Positions 21,123 to 30,935 of a stretch of 64,000 bases of DNA are shown here, piece after piece. The translations under genes were made by a program, and so were the position numbers. Within the stretch, counting starts at the first letter, position 1, and each line of letters opens with the position of its first letter. Source of the DNA: Shewanella seohaensis (GTDB lineage: Bacteria > Pseudomonadota > Gammaproteobacteria > Enterobacterales > Shewanellaceae). The notes below the pieces were generated by a model. That model saw nothing but the letters and a program-made list of their open reading frames with translations, was not told the DNA's origin and searched no databases. The stretch is from positions 558,001-622,000 of the forward strand of contig NZ_CP104900.1 in assembly GCF_025449215.1 (NCBI RefSeq), in the 5' to 3' direction.

Positions 21123-23891
21123 CTAGTGGGCTTGATCCCAGTTATCGCCAATACCAGCTTCTGCCAGAAGTTCCACGTCCAGATTGGCCGCTTTGGCCAT
21201 GAGTTCACACACCTTGAGCTTGAGTGTTTCGGCTTTATCGGCATCGACTTCGAATACTAATTCGTCGTGGACTTGCATGATCATGGCGATTTCACCTTGG
21301 GTATCGGTTTTTATCCAATCGGCAATGCTGATCATGGCTTTTTTTATGATATCCGCGGCGGTGCCTTGCATTGGGGCATTAATCGCGGCCCTTTCTGCGG
21401 CTTGGCGGCGCATTGCATTGCGGTCGCGAATTTCAGGTAAATAGAGACGGCGCCCAAATAGCGTAGAGACATAGCCAAGTTCTGCTGCACTGGCTCGTGT
21501 TTCTTCCATATACCTTAATACGCCTGGATAGCGAGCGAAGTAAGTGTCGATGTAAGTTTGTGCCTCGTTGCGGGGGATGTCGAGCTGACGCGCCAATCCA
21601 AAAGCGGACATGCCGTAGATCAGGCCAAAGTTAACGGCTTTGGCGCGGCGACGCTGCTCCGAGGTGACGCTGTCAAAGTCGGTGCCAAATACTTCGGCGG
21701 CGGTAGCTCTGTGAATGTCTTTGCCTTCGGCGAAGGCTTTCAGTAAGCCCGCATCTTGGGATAAATGCGCCATGATCCGTAATTCAATCTGCGAATAGTC
21801 GGCGGCCAAAATCTTACGTCCTTGCGGCGCAATAAAGGCCTGGCGAATACGACGACCTTCCTCGGTGCGGATAGGAATATTCTGTAGGTTTGGTTCGCTC
21901 GAGGACAAACGCCCCGTTGCGGCGTTGGCCTGATGGTAGCTTGTGTGTACCCGACCCGTTTTCGCGTTCACCATTAGAGGGAGCTTGTCGGTGTAAGTAC
22001 TCTTTAGCTTGGTTAGGCTTCTATGCTCAAGGATCACTTTAGGCAGAGGGAAATCCAGCGCCAACTCAACCAGCACTTCTTCTGCGGTAGAGGGGGCGCC
22101 CTTAGGGGTCTTTTTGATGACCGGATAACCCAGCTTTTCAAAAAACAGCACTTGTAGTTGCTTTGGTGAGCTTAAATTGAATTTTTCACCTGCAATATCA
22201 TATGCTTTTGTTTCTAACTCATCGATTTTGCGGGCAAGCTCATCACTCTGTTGGCCGAGCAACATGCTATCGATAAACACACCTTGGCGTTCAATATCGG
22301 ACAGTATTTGGATCAGCGGCAGTTCAATATCGGTAAAGACCGAGGCTAATTCGGTCTCTTTTTCGAGTCTTGGCCACAAATGTTGATGTAGGCGTAGGGT
22401 AATATCGGCATCTTCCGCCGCATAGGGCGCTGCTGTTTCCAACGGAATTTGATTGAAGGTTAGCTGTTTAGCACCTTTGCCCGCGATATCTTCAAAGGCG
22501 ATATTTTTATGGCCTAGGTATTTAAGCGCCAACCCATCCATATCATGGCGTGATGCGATCGAGTTAAACACATAGGATTCGAGCATAGTGTCGAATATCA
22601 CGCCTTGGAGTTGTATGCCTGCATTGGCCAATACGCTGATGTCATATTTCAGGTTTTGACCGACTTTTTTGAGCTTGGCGTCTTCGAGTATCGGGCGCAG
22701 TTTTTCGAGTGCAGTTTGCTTGTCTAATTGTTGAGGCGCGCCAACATAATCGTGGGCTAAGGGCAGATAGGCGGCTTTACCCGCTTCAAGTGCAAAGGAC
22801 AGGCCAACCAATTCCGCAACCATATAGTCGAGGCTGGTGGTCTCGGTATCCACGGCCATTAATGGCGCTTGCTTGAGTTTGGCAATCCACTCATCGAGCT
22901 GAGCTTCGGTCAGAATCGTATCGTATTGAGTTTCAATCGTGACGCTGGGCGCTGATTCTTCTTGGGTTTCGGTCGTTTCGACTTTTGCAGCGACCGTTGT
23001 TGGCGCTTTATTATCTAAGACTTCGGCAAGCCAGCGTTTAAATTCCATTTCACCATAGCATTTGATCAGCTCATCCCTGTCAGCGGGTTTGGCTTCGAGT
23101 TCATGCCAATCTTGTTCTAGCTCAACATCGGTTTTAATGGTGGCAAGCTCATAGGACAGTTTTAGCATGTCGGCATTGTCGATGATTTTCGCCGCCATGG
23201 TTTTTGCGCCCCTAAAGCCTAATTCGGTGACTTTTTCGGGCTCTGCAAGCAAATTGGCGACACTGCCCGCCCCTGTGAGCATGGCTAATGCGGTTTTTTC
23301 GCCTACGCCGGGTAAACCGGGAATGTTATCTGCCTTATCACCCATCAGCGCCAAGAAATCGATAATTCTGTCTGGGCCAACACCATATTTAGCCGCAACT
23401 TCTTCAGGACCCATGATGGTATCTGTCATGGTGTTGATCAGCGTGATATTTTCATCAACCAGCTGCGCCATGTCTTTATCGCCAGTGCTGATGAGTACTG
23501 CGCGGTTTTCGCGGCTCGCTTGGCGAGCGATAGTGCCGATAACATCGTCTGCCTCAACACCAGGAATAGAGATTAACGGCAAGCCCAAGGCACGGATAAT
23601 ACGGTGTAGTGGTTCAATTTGTGAGCGCAGGTCATCCGGCATAGGTGGGCGATGCGCCTTGTATTCTTCATATAAGTCATTGCGGAAGGTTTTGCCTTTA
23701 GCGTCGAACACCACAGCGATATGGCTAGGTTGATAACGGCTTAATAAGCTGCGGAGCATATTCACTACGCCATAAACAGCACCAGTAGCTTCGCCCTTTG
23801 AGTTTGTCAGGTGAGGAGGCGCATAATAGGCGCGATATAAATAAGAAGATCCATCCACAAGGACAAGTGGGTTATTGGCTATGGTAGGCAT
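21123..23891 (-). CDS. polA: DNA polymerase I
   Basis: A 922-residue, full-length Pol I (E. coli: 928) acting in Okazaki-fragment maturation and repair. The 5' nuclease domain (1 to about 290) shows [22 protein letters not shown] and the [18 protein letters not shown] helix-hairpin-helix. The 3'-5' exonuclease domain (about 325-520) keeps DTETTSLD, so proofreading residues are present. The polymerase domain (about 540-922) has motif [15 protein letters not shown], the O-helix [14 protein letters not shown] and motif [12 protein letters not shown]. It is read toward spf. Two DnaA-box-like sites lie in its upstream region. Confidence 0.98.
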   Translation of the reverse strand: MPTIANNPLVLVDGSSYLYRAYYAPPHLTNSKGEATGAVYGVVNMLRSLLSRYQPSHIAVVFDAKGKTFRNDLYEEYKAHRPPMPDDLRSQIEPLHRIIRALGLPLISIPGVEADDVIGTIARQASRENRAVLISTGDKDMAQLVDENITLINTMTDTIMGPEEVAAKYGVGPDRIIDFLALMGDKADNIPGLPGVGEKTALAMLTGAGSVANLLAEPEKVTELGFRGAKTMAAKIIDNADMLKLSYELATIKTDVELEQDWHELEAKPADRDELIKCYGEMEFKRWLAEVLDNKAPTTVAAKVETTETQEESAPSVTIETQYDTILTEAQLDEWIAKLKQAPLMAVDTETTSLDYMVAELVGLSFALEAGKAAYLPLAHDYVGAPQQLDKQTALEKLRPILEDAKLKKVGQNLKYDISVLANAGIQLQGVIFDTMLESYVFNSIASRHDMDGLALKYLGHKNIAFEDIAGKGAKQLTFNQIPLETAAPYAAEDADITLRLHQHLWPRLEKETELASVFTDIELPLIQILSDIERQGVFIDSMLLGQQSDELARKIDELETKAYDIAGEKFNLSSPKQLQVLFFEKLGYPVIKKTPKGAPSTAEEVLVELALDFPLPKVILEHRSLTKLKSTYTDKLPLMVNAKTGRVHTSYHQANAATGRLSSSEPNLQNIPIRTEEGRRIRQAFIAPQGRKILAADYSQIELRIMAHLSQDAGLLKAFAEGKDIHRATAAEVFGTDFDSVTSEQRRRAKAVNFGLIYGMSAFGLARQLDIPRNEAQTYIDTYFARYPGVLRYMEETRASAAELGYVSTLFGRRLYLPEIRDRNAMRRQAAERAAINAPMQGTAADIIKKAMISIADWIKTDTQGEIAMIMQVHDELVFEVDADKAETLKLKVCELMAKAANLDVELLAEAGIGDNWDQAH

Positions 23892-24276
23892 AAGTAATTT
23901 TCGTTTATCGATGACTTAGATGGCGGTAAGCATGCCACAGATACGGTATTTCAGCCACGGCAAATTGACTCTCAGCCTGTGGATAACTCTGTGAGTGAAA
24001 AAGTCAACTGTGAATAATGGCGATGTTTACGGCTTGGTGCGATATTTTTAAGTTGTTGATTTTTATATTTTAAAAATATTTGTGTGAGTTCAATACTGTT
24101 TCTTGAAAAATCTTCCTGATTTGTGGATTTTTTCTTGACTCCGTAAAATACCTAAAGGCTGCGTTAATTTTCACCGACCCTTAGATTCGACGAACTAAGT
24201 TAGCATGATTTTTAAGCAGATCAACCATTTTGTTTACAGTTTGTTAAAACCAAATGACATAAGAAGGATATTTATA
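23892..24276. promoter_or_regulatory. polA / elbB divergent upstream region with DnaA-box-like sites
   Basis: The 385-bp gap between the divergent polA and elbB starts contains TGTGGATAA at 23978-23986, the exact complement of the DnaA box TTATCCACA, and TGTGAATAA at 24009-24017, one mismatch away. A very AT-rich stretch follows (about 24045-24085). This is not oriC, since no dnaA or mnmG neighbour is present. The elbB ribosome site AAGAAGGA is at 24261-24268. Confidence 0.5.
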
Positions 24277-24933
24277 ATGAAAAAAATCGCAGTATTGCTC
24301 AGTGGGTGCGGTGTTTTCGATGGAACAGAGATCCATGAATCGGTTTTAACGTTATTATCTCTGTCGAAAGCGGGGGCTCAATATCAATGTTTTGCTCCTG
24401 ATATCAATCAGATGCATGTTGTTAATCACTTCACGGGCGAAGTAGACAAGACGGCGACACGAAATGTGCTGGTTGAATCGGCACGTATCGCCCGTGGCGA
24501 AGTAAAAGCAACCACCGAACTCGATATTACCGATTTCGATGCACTGGTTATCCCTGGCGGATTTGGGGCGGCGAAAAATCTGTGTAACTTCGCCACCAAT
24601 GGTAGTGAGTGTGAAGTGAATCCACTCGTTACTGATTTTATTAATGAATTTATTCTAGCGAAAAAGCCTGTCGGCTTTATTTGTATCGCGCCTATGATGA
24701 TCCCGCGTTTATATGGACACGGCGCTAAGGGCACTATCGGTAATGATGTGGATACGGTAGCAGCCTTTAATCTGATGGGCGGCCATCATCAGGCGGCGAC
24801 TGTGCATGATATCGTGGTGGATGAGGCGAATAAGATTGTCAGCACGCCCGCTTATATGCTGGCGGGGAACATTGCCGAGGCGCACTCTGGTATCGAGAAG
24901 CTGGTCGCCAAAGTATTAGAGCTGGCCAAGTAA
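24277..24933 (+). CDS. elbB: ElbB-type glyoxalase III-like protein (DJ-1/PfpI superfamily)
   Basis: A 218-residue class I glutamine-amidotransferase-like protein. The open frame extends 24 codons upstream, but ATG 24277 has a good ribosome site and begins MKKIAVLLSGCGVFDGTEIHE, which is how the family starts. The nucleophile elbow GFICIAPMM carries the conserved Cys, and PGGFGAAKNLCNFA is the family's glycine loop. ElbB was linked genetically to isoprenoid synthesis in E. coli and later to weak glyoxalase activity; its physiological role is still unsettled. It is monocistronic, with a perfect terminator. Confidence 0.92.
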   Translation: MKKIAVLLSGCGVFDGTEIHESVLTLLSLSKAGAQYQCFAPDINQMHVVNHFTGEVDKTATRNVLVESARIARGEVKATTELDITDFDALVIPGGFGAAKNLCNFATNGSECEVNPLVTDFINEFILAKKPVGFICIAPMMIPRLYGHGAKGTIGNDVDTVAAFNLMGGHHQAATVHDIVVDEANKIVSTPAYMLAGNIAEAHSGIEKLVAKVLELAK

Positions 24934-24948
24934 CAGCACCTAAATGCA

Positions 24949-24982
24949 GCAGGGTAAGCCTTAAGGCTTACCCTGCTTTTTA
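24949..24982 (+). terminator. Terminator of elbB
   Basis: A perfect 12-bp stem GCAGGGTAAGCC / GGCTTACCCTGC with loop TTAA, followed by TTTTTAAT. Confidence 0.92.
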
Positions 24983-25009
24983 ATCGAGCATGTAAGCAAT
25001 CGCGGTAAG

Positions 25010-25852
25010 TTAGCGAGTGGCTTTACTGCGACTATCGAACCAGCCTTGGGCGAGACCTATCAGTAATCCGCCAATATGGGCGCCATTTGCCACTGACACG
25101 CCTAAAAAATCCGTAAAGCCTAACACTAGCCAAATCAACATAAATCCCATGTAGGAGGGCGGTAAACCTATCCCTGCTGCGGGTTTGCGGATCCCCATGA
25201 CCCAAGTGTAACCGGCGACGGCATACACTACGCCCGACAGCCCGCCAAAGTTGGGGCCGCTAACATAGTATTGGACGACATTGGGTAAAGTACCCGCGAC
25301 CAGTAACAGGATTAACAGCGGGGCTGTGCCTATGCGAGTCTCGATTTTTCCACCCAAATACCACCACCAGAGTAAGTTGAAGATGATATGCATGGCCGAA
25401 AAGTGCATCAGACTTGGGGTAAACACGCGCCAGAATTGACTAACACTGGTGTCAGGCACCGCACCGAAATAGGAGAGCGTTTCATAAACTGGGCCGCCGA
25501 AGCCTAAATTCATCGCGGCATAAATCAGTACACAGAGGCCAAAGATGACAAGAGTAACTGGGCCAGCACCTGTGATAAATTGCGTAAAAAGCTGTAAAGA
25601 AGGGGCGCCATAGTCGAGCTTAGTATGAGTATCACCATGCTCCCACGAGGCTTGTAAGTATTTGTTATCGTAAGGATGAGCGATAAAATGGGCAAACTCT
25701 TTACGGGCCTGTTCGGCATCTTGATCGCGGATAACCAGAATAGCGACTCCCTGCGGCAATGGCTGAATCTGGCAGTCTATCTGTTCACCTTTAAGGTAAT
25801 CGACAAAGGCCTGCGCGGCTCTGCTGTTGGGGAGTCTGCCAATCTCTATCAT
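25010..25852 (-). CDS. glpG: Rhomboid intramembrane serine protease GlpG
   Basis: A 280-residue rhomboid protease (E. coli: 276). The N-terminal cytosolic domain (1 to about 85) precedes six membrane helices. The catalytic Ser is in GLSGVVYAV near residue 204 and the catalytic His in GAHIGGL near 259; the oxyanion and entry-loop motif HFSAMHIIFNLLWWWYLG is intact. It cleaves membrane-protein substrates within the bilayer. Its ATG overlaps the glpE stop by 4 bp, so the two are translationally coupled. Neither glpR nor glpD follows, unlike the E. coli glpEGR cluster. Confidence 0.97.
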   Translation of the reverse strand: MIEIGRLPNSRAAQAFVDYLKGEQIDCQIQPLPQGVAILVIRDQDAEQARKEFAHFIAHPYDNKYLQASWEHGDTHTKLDYGAPSLQLFTQFITGAGPVTLVIFGLCVLIYAAMNLGFGGPVYETLSYFGAVPDTSVSQFWRVFTPSLMHFSAMHIIFNLLWWWYLGGKIETRIGTAPLLILLLVAGTLPNVVQYYVSGPNFGGLSGVVYAVAGYTWVMGIRKPAAGIGLPPSYMGFMLIWLVLGFTDFLGVSVANGAHIGGLLIGLAQGWFDSRSKATR

Positions 25853-26154
25853 GCATTGGCCTCATGCCAAGCGCTAAAGCCACCATCTAGGCTATAGACA
25901 TCATCAAAGCCTTGTTCACAAAGGTATTGCGCGGCATTTTGGCTGCTGATGCCATGGTAGCAAACCACCACTAAAGGACTGTCCATATCCGCTTGGCCAA
26001 TAAAGTGCGCCAGATTCTCGTTATTCAAATTAAATGCGCCATCAATGTGGCCGTTGTTAAAGCTGTGACCATCGCGAATATCGACGATTTGTACTGGTTT
26101 TGACTCGGTCATTTGCACTAATTGATTCACGCTAAGGTGTTTAAAGGAAGACAT
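25849..26154 (-). CDS. glpE: Thiosulfate sulfurtransferase GlpE (single-domain rhodanese)
   Basis: A 101-residue rhodanese started at ATG 26154, which gives the family N-terminus MSSFKHLSVNQL; the longer open frame adds 29 unlikely residues. The active-site loop is CYHGISS with Cys65, exactly the E. coli position, and it is followed by AAQYLCEQGFDDVYSLDGGF. The enzyme transfers sulfane sulfur from thiosulfate to acceptors such as cyanide or thioredoxin. It forms an overlapping pair with glpG. A hairpin (GGGGCTG / CAGCCCC, 26209-26230) lies between it and tdh and may separate the two units. Confidence 0.95.
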   Translation of the reverse strand: MSSFKHLSVNQLVQMTESKPVQIVDIRDGHSFNNGHIDGAFNLNNENLAHFIGQADMDSPLVVVCYHGISSQNAAQYLCEQGFDDVYSLDGGFSAWHEANA

Positions 26155-26252
26155 AATAAAACCTGAAATAACTGAAAAGGGATAAGCGATGGGATAAGTG
26201 TGCAACATGGGGCTGCATGTGTACAGCCCCGTGATTGGCATAGCTAAGAGAA

Positions 26253-27278
26253 TTAATCCCAGCTGAGGATGACTTTACCTGATTGGCCCGAGCCCATAGC
26301 GTCGAAGCCTTTTTGGAAATCATCAATCTTGTAGTGGTGCGTGATGATAGGCGAAATGTCTAAGCCAGATTGGATCAAGCTTGCCATCTTGTACCAGGTT
26401 TCGAACATTTCACGGCCGTAAATGCCTTTTATGACCAGACCCTTGAAGATCACTTTGCTCCAATCAATCGCCATTTCGCCACCCGGAATACCGAGCATCG
26501 CGATTTTGCCACCGTGGTTCATGGTATCTAACATGGCGTGGAAGGCTGAAGGTACGCCTGACATTTCGAGACCCACGTCGAATCCTTCGGTCATGCCGAG
26601 TTCTTTCATCACGTCTTTCAGGCTTTCCTGAGCCACGTTAACGGCGCGGGTAGCACCCATTTTACGGGCTAACTCTAAGCGGTATTCGTTAACGTCGGTA
26701 ATGACCACATGGCGAGCACCAACGTGGCGACATACGGCCGCAGCCATAATACCGATAGGGCCCGCGCCAGTGATTAACACGTCTTCGCCCACTAAGTCGA
26801 ATGACAGCGCAGTGTGCACTGCGTTACCGAATGGGTCGAAGATTGACGCTAAATCATCGCTGATATCATCGGGAATTTTGAAGGCGTTAAAGGCTGGGAT
26901 CACTAAGTATTCGGCAAATGAACCTTCGCGGTTTACACCCACACCTGAGGTGTTGCGGCATAAATGGGTGCGACCAGCGCGGCAGTTACGGCAGTGGCCG
27001 CAGGTGATATGGCCTTCGCCAGAAACGCGGTCACCAATTTTAAAGCCACGAACTTCTTGACCGATATCAACCACTTCACCCACATATTCGTGACCTACCA
27101 CCATAGGTACAGGAATGGTTTTTTGTGACCATTCGTCCCAGTTGTAGATGTGCATGTCGGTGCCACAAATGGCGGTCTTTTTAATCTTGATCAGCAGATC
27201 GTTGTGGCCCATTTCAGGCTTAGGCGCATCGACTAACCAAATGCCTTTTTCGGCTTTTAACTTGCTTAGTGCTTTCAT
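26253..27278 (-). CDS. tdh: L-threonine 3-dehydrogenase
   Basis: A 341-residue zinc medium-chain dehydrogenase, the same length as E. coli Tdh, oxidising L-threonine to 2-amino-3-ketobutyrate with NAD. The catalytic zinc site is in [13 protein letters not shown] (Cys38 region) and GHEYVGEV; the structural zinc ligands are [15 protein letters not shown]. The NAD fold shows [11 protein letters not shown]. It starts 11 bp after kbl, whose product uses its unstable intermediate, so they form the kbl-tdh threonine-degradation operon. Confidence 0.98.
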   Translation of the reverse strand: MKALSKLKAEKGIWLVDAPKPEMGHNDLLIKIKKTAICGTDMHIYNWDEWSQKTIPVPMVVGHEYVGEVVDIGQEVRGFKIGDRVSGEGHITCGHCRNCRAGRTHLCRNTSGVGVNREGSFAEYLVIPAFNAFKIPDDISDDLASIFDPFGNAVHTALSFDLVGEDVLITGAGPIGIMAAAVCRHVGARHVVITDVNEYRLELARKMGATRAVNVAQESLKDVMKELGMTEGFDVGLEMSGVPSAFHAMLDTMNHGGKIAMLGIPGGEMAIDWSKVIFKGLVIKGIYGREMFETWYKMASLIQSGLDISPIITHHYKIDDFQKGFDAMGSGQSGKVILSWD

Positions 27279-27289
27279 TTTGTAGGGTC

Positions 27290-28483
27290 CTAAATAATCG
27301 CCATTTCTTTAGCGATACGGGTAAAGGCTTCAATCGCTTTGTCGAGTTGCTCACGGGTGTGGGCCGCCGACATTTGAGTACGAATACGGGCTTGTCCCTT
27401 TGGTACGACAGGGAATGAGAAGCCGATAACGTAAATATGTTCTGCTAATAAACGGTTAGCGAAATCGCTCGCCAGTTTGGCATCGCCAATCATCACTGGG
27501 ATAATCGCGTGGTCGGCGCCGCCTAAGGTAAAGCCTGCCGCTGACATTTTTTCGCGGAAATAACGGCTGTTTTCCCATACCGCTTCACGCAGTGCTTGGC
27601 CCGATTTGAGCATCTCTAATACATGGATAGAGGCCGTTACAATCGAAGGCGCCAATGAGTTAGAGAATAGGTAAGGACGAGAGCGTTGACGTAACCAGTC
27701 GATGACTTCTTTTTTACCTGAAGTGAAACCGCCCGATGCGCCGCCTAAGGCCTTGCCTAGGGTGCCAGTGATAATATCGACACGGCCCATCACGCCACAG
27801 TGTTCGTGCGAACCACGGCCGTTTTGACCAACAAAGCCCACGGCATGTGAGTCATCAACCATGACTAATGCGCCGTATTTATCGGCTAAATCACACACGC
27901 CTTGCAGATTGGCGATCACGCCGTCCATTGAGAATACGCCGTCGGTGGCGATCAGAATATTGCGCACGCCAGCGGCTTTTGCGGCGATCAATTGCGTCTC
28001 TAAATCCGCCATATCGTTGTTGGCGTAACGGAAACGTTTGGCCTTACATAAGCGCACGCCATCGATAATAGAGGCATGGTTTAGGGCGTCGGAGATAATG
28101 GCATCTTCGGCATCTAACAGGGTTTCGAATAGACCTGCGTTGGCGTCGAAGCAAGAAGAATACAGAATCGTGTCTTCCATGCCGAGGAACTCACTCAGGC
28201 TGGCTTCGAGTTGCTTGTGGATGTCTTGGGTACCACAAATAAAACGGACCGACGCCATACCAAAGCCGTGGCTGTCTAAGCCTTGCTGTGCGGCTTTGAT
28301 CAGTTCTGGATGGTTGGCTAGGCCTAAGTAGTTGTTGGCGCAAAAGTTAACAACTTCTTGGTGATTAACTTGAATGGCTGTCTGTTGCGGTGAGGCAATA
28401 ACACGCTCGCTTTTATATAAACCTTCGGCTTTAACATCGGCAAGCTGTTGATTAATCTGTGCGTAGAATGAGGTAGAGGCCAC
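27290..28483 (-). CDS. kbl: Glycine C-acetyltransferase (2-amino-3-ketobutyrate CoA ligase)
   Basis: A 397-residue PLP enzyme of the alpha-oxoamine synthase family (E. coli: 398). It splits 2-amino-3-ketobutyrate with CoA into glycine and acetyl-CoA. The PLP lysine is in [14 protein letters not shown], with the cofactor-binding [10 protein letters not shown] upstream and the substrate-side [11 protein letters not shown] near the N-terminus. It is the first gene of kbl-tdh. The 270-bp upstream region holds no other gene, and a 12-bp inverted repeat lies within it near the TetR gene. Confidence 0.98.
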   Translation of the reverse strand: MASTSFYAQINQQLADVKAEGLYKSERVIASPQQTAIQVNHQEVVNFCANNYLGLANHPELIKAAQQGLDSHGFGMASVRFICGTQDIHKQLEASLSEFLGMEDTILYSSCFDANAGLFETLLDAEDAIISDALNHASIIDGVRLCKAKRFRYANNDMADLETQLIAAKAAGVRNILIATDGVFSMDGVIANLQGVCDLADKYGALVMVDDSHAVGFVGQNGRGSHEHCGVMGRVDIITGTLGKALGGASGGFTSGKKEVIDWLRQRSRPYLFSNSLAPSIVTASIHVLEMLKSGQALREAVWENSRYFREKMSAAGFTLGGADHAIIPVMIGDAKLASDFANRLLAEHIYVIGFSFPVVPKGQARIRTQMSAAHTREQLDKAIEAFTRIAKEMAII

Positions 28484-28696
28484 CTGATATCTCCTTAGTT
28501 AACTTTATTCTGATTCTGGGAGTTGCGGCATTTTAACGCTAAACCCTATCGGCCTACAGCCTTTTTTTCATGCAGGTTAGCTAGATAAATTAGTTTAGGG
28601 CTAAAGGGGTTGTTACATTATAAAAACTAATGTGCAACATGGTCGGCTACGCTGCACTTTGAGGGTTGCATCACCGCAGAGGGTATAAATTGAGCC

Positions 28697-28739
28697 CGCA
28701 TTTAGCACCTTTAACCTGTTGAGTTTAGTGCTAAATGCG
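28697..28739. repeat. Perfect 12-bp inverted repeat between kbl and the TetR gene
   Basis: CGCATTTAGCAC (28697-28708) and GTGCTAAATGCG (28728-28739) enclose a 19-nt loop, just past the TetR gene stop. There is no T tract on either strand, so it may be a structured 3' end or a protein site rather than a normal terminator. Confidence 0.6.
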
Positions 28740-28753
28740 ACGGCTTGGGGCGA

Positions 28754-29401
28754 TTAGAGCGAATCTTGGGTCGCTAGCTCGTGGTAGTGCTGCTCTAAAC
28801 GGCTGAAGGTCGCTTGAGATGTTGGGGTGGCGTAGGCCTTAAAAATCATCAATACCCGCAATACACCTTCGTACAGAATGCCTTTAGTGATGGTTGAGGT
28901 GCTGGATTGGGTGAGTTGATAACCAATCCAAAAACTCACAATCATCTTAATGGTGTCGGCAAGTTGGGTGATTTTGTCATTGTCGATATTTAAAAAACCG
29001 TCCTGCTTGAGTTTATCCAGCACGTGGCTCGAACGCGTTAATACTTGCTGCTGCGCCTGCAGATAACGGCTTTTTAATTCTTCATCGCGGGCGAGAATAT
29101 CGGCCAGATTGGCGTACATAAAACGGAATTGCCACAGGGTATAAAACATCGCGTCGAAATAGCCGATCAATTGCTCCACATTGACTTGCTCGCCTTCATA
29201 GGGTTGGAATCCCGATTCGAGGTGCGCCTCGTAGAGACTGAAGATCGAGCGGATAATGTCTTCCTTATTACGGAAGTGATAATAAAGATTCCCGGGACTC
29301 ATATTCAGGTGAGCGGCAATATGATTGGTGGTGATATTTCGTTCGCCGTGCTCATTGAATAGCTCAAGGCTGGCATAGATGATTTTGTCGCGGGTTTTCA
29401 T
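28754..29401 (-). CDS. TetR/AcrR-family transcriptional regulator
   Basis: A 215-residue one-component regulator. The first 50 residues form the TetR helix-turn-helix: TRDKIIYASLELFNEHG, then ITTNHIAAHLNMSPGNLYYHF. The remainder is the helical ligand-binding domain, with no family-specific residues that reveal a ligand. It lies between kbl-tdh and waaA and is read away from waaA. Targets are not evident; the long inverted repeat ahead of waaA and its own upstream region are the nearest candidate control sites. Confidence 0.88.
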   Translation of the reverse strand: MKTRDKIIYASLELFNEHGERNITTNHIAAHLNMSPGNLYYHFRNKEDIIRSIFSLYEAHLESGFQPYEGEQVNVEQLIGYFDAMFYTLWQFRFMYANLADILARDEELKSRYLQAQQQVLTRSSHVLDKLKQDGFLNIDNDKITQLADTIKMIVSFWIGYQLTQSSTSTITKGILYEGVLRVLMIFKAYATPTSQATFSRLEQHYHELATQDSL

Positions 29402-29536
29402 ATATTTTCCAAGTGGCTAGTGAACGCTACAAATTGATTAAAGAAGGCTAACCAACGACCGCTACACTGCTGGTAAATTATCCCTAATTTAAAATCGTAT
29501 GGATTCATCCCAATGAACAAAAATTCAATACGATTG

Positions 29537-29594
29537 ATATCCCCAAGCGATCTCAAGAGGCTGAAACTCGTATCTTGAGGACGCTTGGGGATAT
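29537..29594. repeat. Long inverted repeat upstream of waaA
   Basis: ATATCCCCAAGCG (29537-29549) pairs with CGCTTGGGGATAT (29582-29594), and CTCAAG (29552-29557) with CTTGAG (29574-29579). The two segments are split by a symmetric 2-nt internal loop, giving a 21-bp nearly perfect stem with a 16-nt loop. No T tract follows. It sits in the divergent TetR / waaA gap, about 50 bp before the waaA ATG. Confidence 0.75.
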
Positions 29595-29646
29595 TATGCT
29601 AACATTGCCACTATTCATCAGGCAAAAACTCATAAGCACGATTTTT

Positions 29647-30921
29647 ATGAATCGATTTTTTTACAGTGTGCTGCTTTATCTATTATCCCCTCTGCTCATT
29701 GTCTATTTGGCGTTCCGTGCCATTAAAAGCCCTGATTACCGTGGCCGCTGGGGCGAACGTTTCGGATTAACACAACTGGCGCCAACGGATTTACTGATCC
29801 ACTCGGTTTCTATGGGCGAAACGCTGGCGGCAATTCCGTTAATCCGCCAGATCCAACAGGCGCATCCACAGCTTAAGATTACGGTCACAACCTCAAGCCC
29901 CACGGGTTCTGCTGAGGTGCGTAAAGCCTTTGGTGATCAAGTGCAGCATTGCTATTTGCCCTTCGATTTACCCATGTGTGTGAACCGCTTTCTGCGCCAG
30001 TTATCCCCTAAATGGTGCATCATTATGGAGACTGAGCTGTGGCCGAATCTCGTGGCGCTGGCGGCTAAGCGCGGCGTGCGCTTGATGCTCGCTAATGCTA
30101 GGTTGTCGGCTAAATCGGCGGCGCAATATGCCAAGCGTCCACAGTTGAGTCGCCCCATGTTGCAACGTTTAAATGTCATCGCGGTGCAGACGCAAGCCGA
30201 GGCGCAGAGGTTTATCGACCTTGGGGTGCCTGCTGATAGAGTCACTGTCTGCGGCAGTTTGAAGTTTGATTTAACTATCACCCCTGAACGATTAACCCTA
30301 GCGCGAGAGCTAAGGCTGACTTGGGGGAAAGAGGCTGCGCCCGTGTGGGTGGCTGGGAGTGTTCATCCCGGTGAGTTTGATGCCGTGCTGAGCGCCCATA
30401 AGCAGCTGCTCGCGAAATGGCCAGATGCGTTATTGGTGATTGCGCCGCGTCATCCTGAGCAGTTTGCGGCGATGGCCGATGTCGTCGCCAGCCAAGGTTT
30501 TGAATTTGTACGCCGCAGTGATGCTCAAGCTATTACCGCCACGACGCAGGTGCTGGTGGGCGATACCATGGGTGAATTGCTAACCTTCTATGGCGCTGCC
30601 GATCAAGCCTTTGTGGGCGGGACGTTAATTGAAAATGGTGGCCATAATCCCTTAGAGCCCGTGGCCATGGGTGTGCCAGTGATGGTGGGGCCAAATCATT
30701 GGGATTTTGCCCAAATTACCCAAATGTTGGCTGACGCGGGCGGCCTGCGGATTGTGAGTTCAGGCCAAGAGTTGGGTGAGTATTTAATTCAGTATTTTGA
30801 GCTGCCTGCATTACGCCAACAAGCCGCTGAGGCAGGCCTTGCCGTAGTAGAGGCTAATCGTGGCGCCTTGCAGCGCCAGTTTGCTCTCGCCGAATCCTTA
30901 CTCTCGCGCCAAACAGCCTAA
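29647..30921 (+). CDS. waaA: Kdo transferase (lipid IVA 3-deoxy-D-manno-octulosonic acid transferase)
   Basis: A 424-residue GT30 enzyme that adds Kdo to lipid IVA on the cytoplasmic face of the inner membrane. I start it at ATG 29647 (MNRFFYSVLLYLLSPLL), matching the E. coli N-terminal anchor; the longer frame from a TTG at 29575 would begin inside the inverted repeat. Family motifs: RWGERFGL, the acceptor-side SVSMGETLAAIPLI, METELWPNLV, and the C-terminal nucleotide-sugar site GGTLIENGGHNPLEP. It opens the envelope polysaccharide region and converges on kdkA. Confidence 0.96.
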   Translation: MNRFFYSVLLYLLSPLLIVYLAFRAIKSPDYRGRWGERFGLTQLAPTDLLIHSVSMGETLAAIPLIRQIQQAHPQLKITVTTSSPTGSAEVRKAFGDQVQHCYLPFDLPMCVNRFLRQLSPKWCIIMETELWPNLVALAAKRGVRLMLANARLSAKSAAQYAKRPQLSRPMLQRLNVIAVQTQAEAQRFIDLGVPADRVTVCGSLKFDLTITPERLTLARELRLTWGKEAAPVWVAGSVHPGEFDAVLSAHKQLLAKWPDALLVIAPRHPEQFAAMADVVASQGFEFVRRSDAQAITATTQVLVGDTMGELLTFYGAADQAFVGGTLIENGGHNPLEPVAMGVPVMVGPNHWDFAQITQMLADAGGLRIVSSGQELGEYLIQYFELPALRQQAAEAGLAVVEANRGALQRQFALAESLLSRQTA

Positions 30922-30935
30922 CACTATTCAGGTCA

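Noticed and set aside
23892..24276. Chromosomal origin of replication, suggested by DnaA boxes and an AT-rich stretch
   Set aside because: Only two boxes, no GATC clustering, and no dnaA, mnmG or rpmH nearby.
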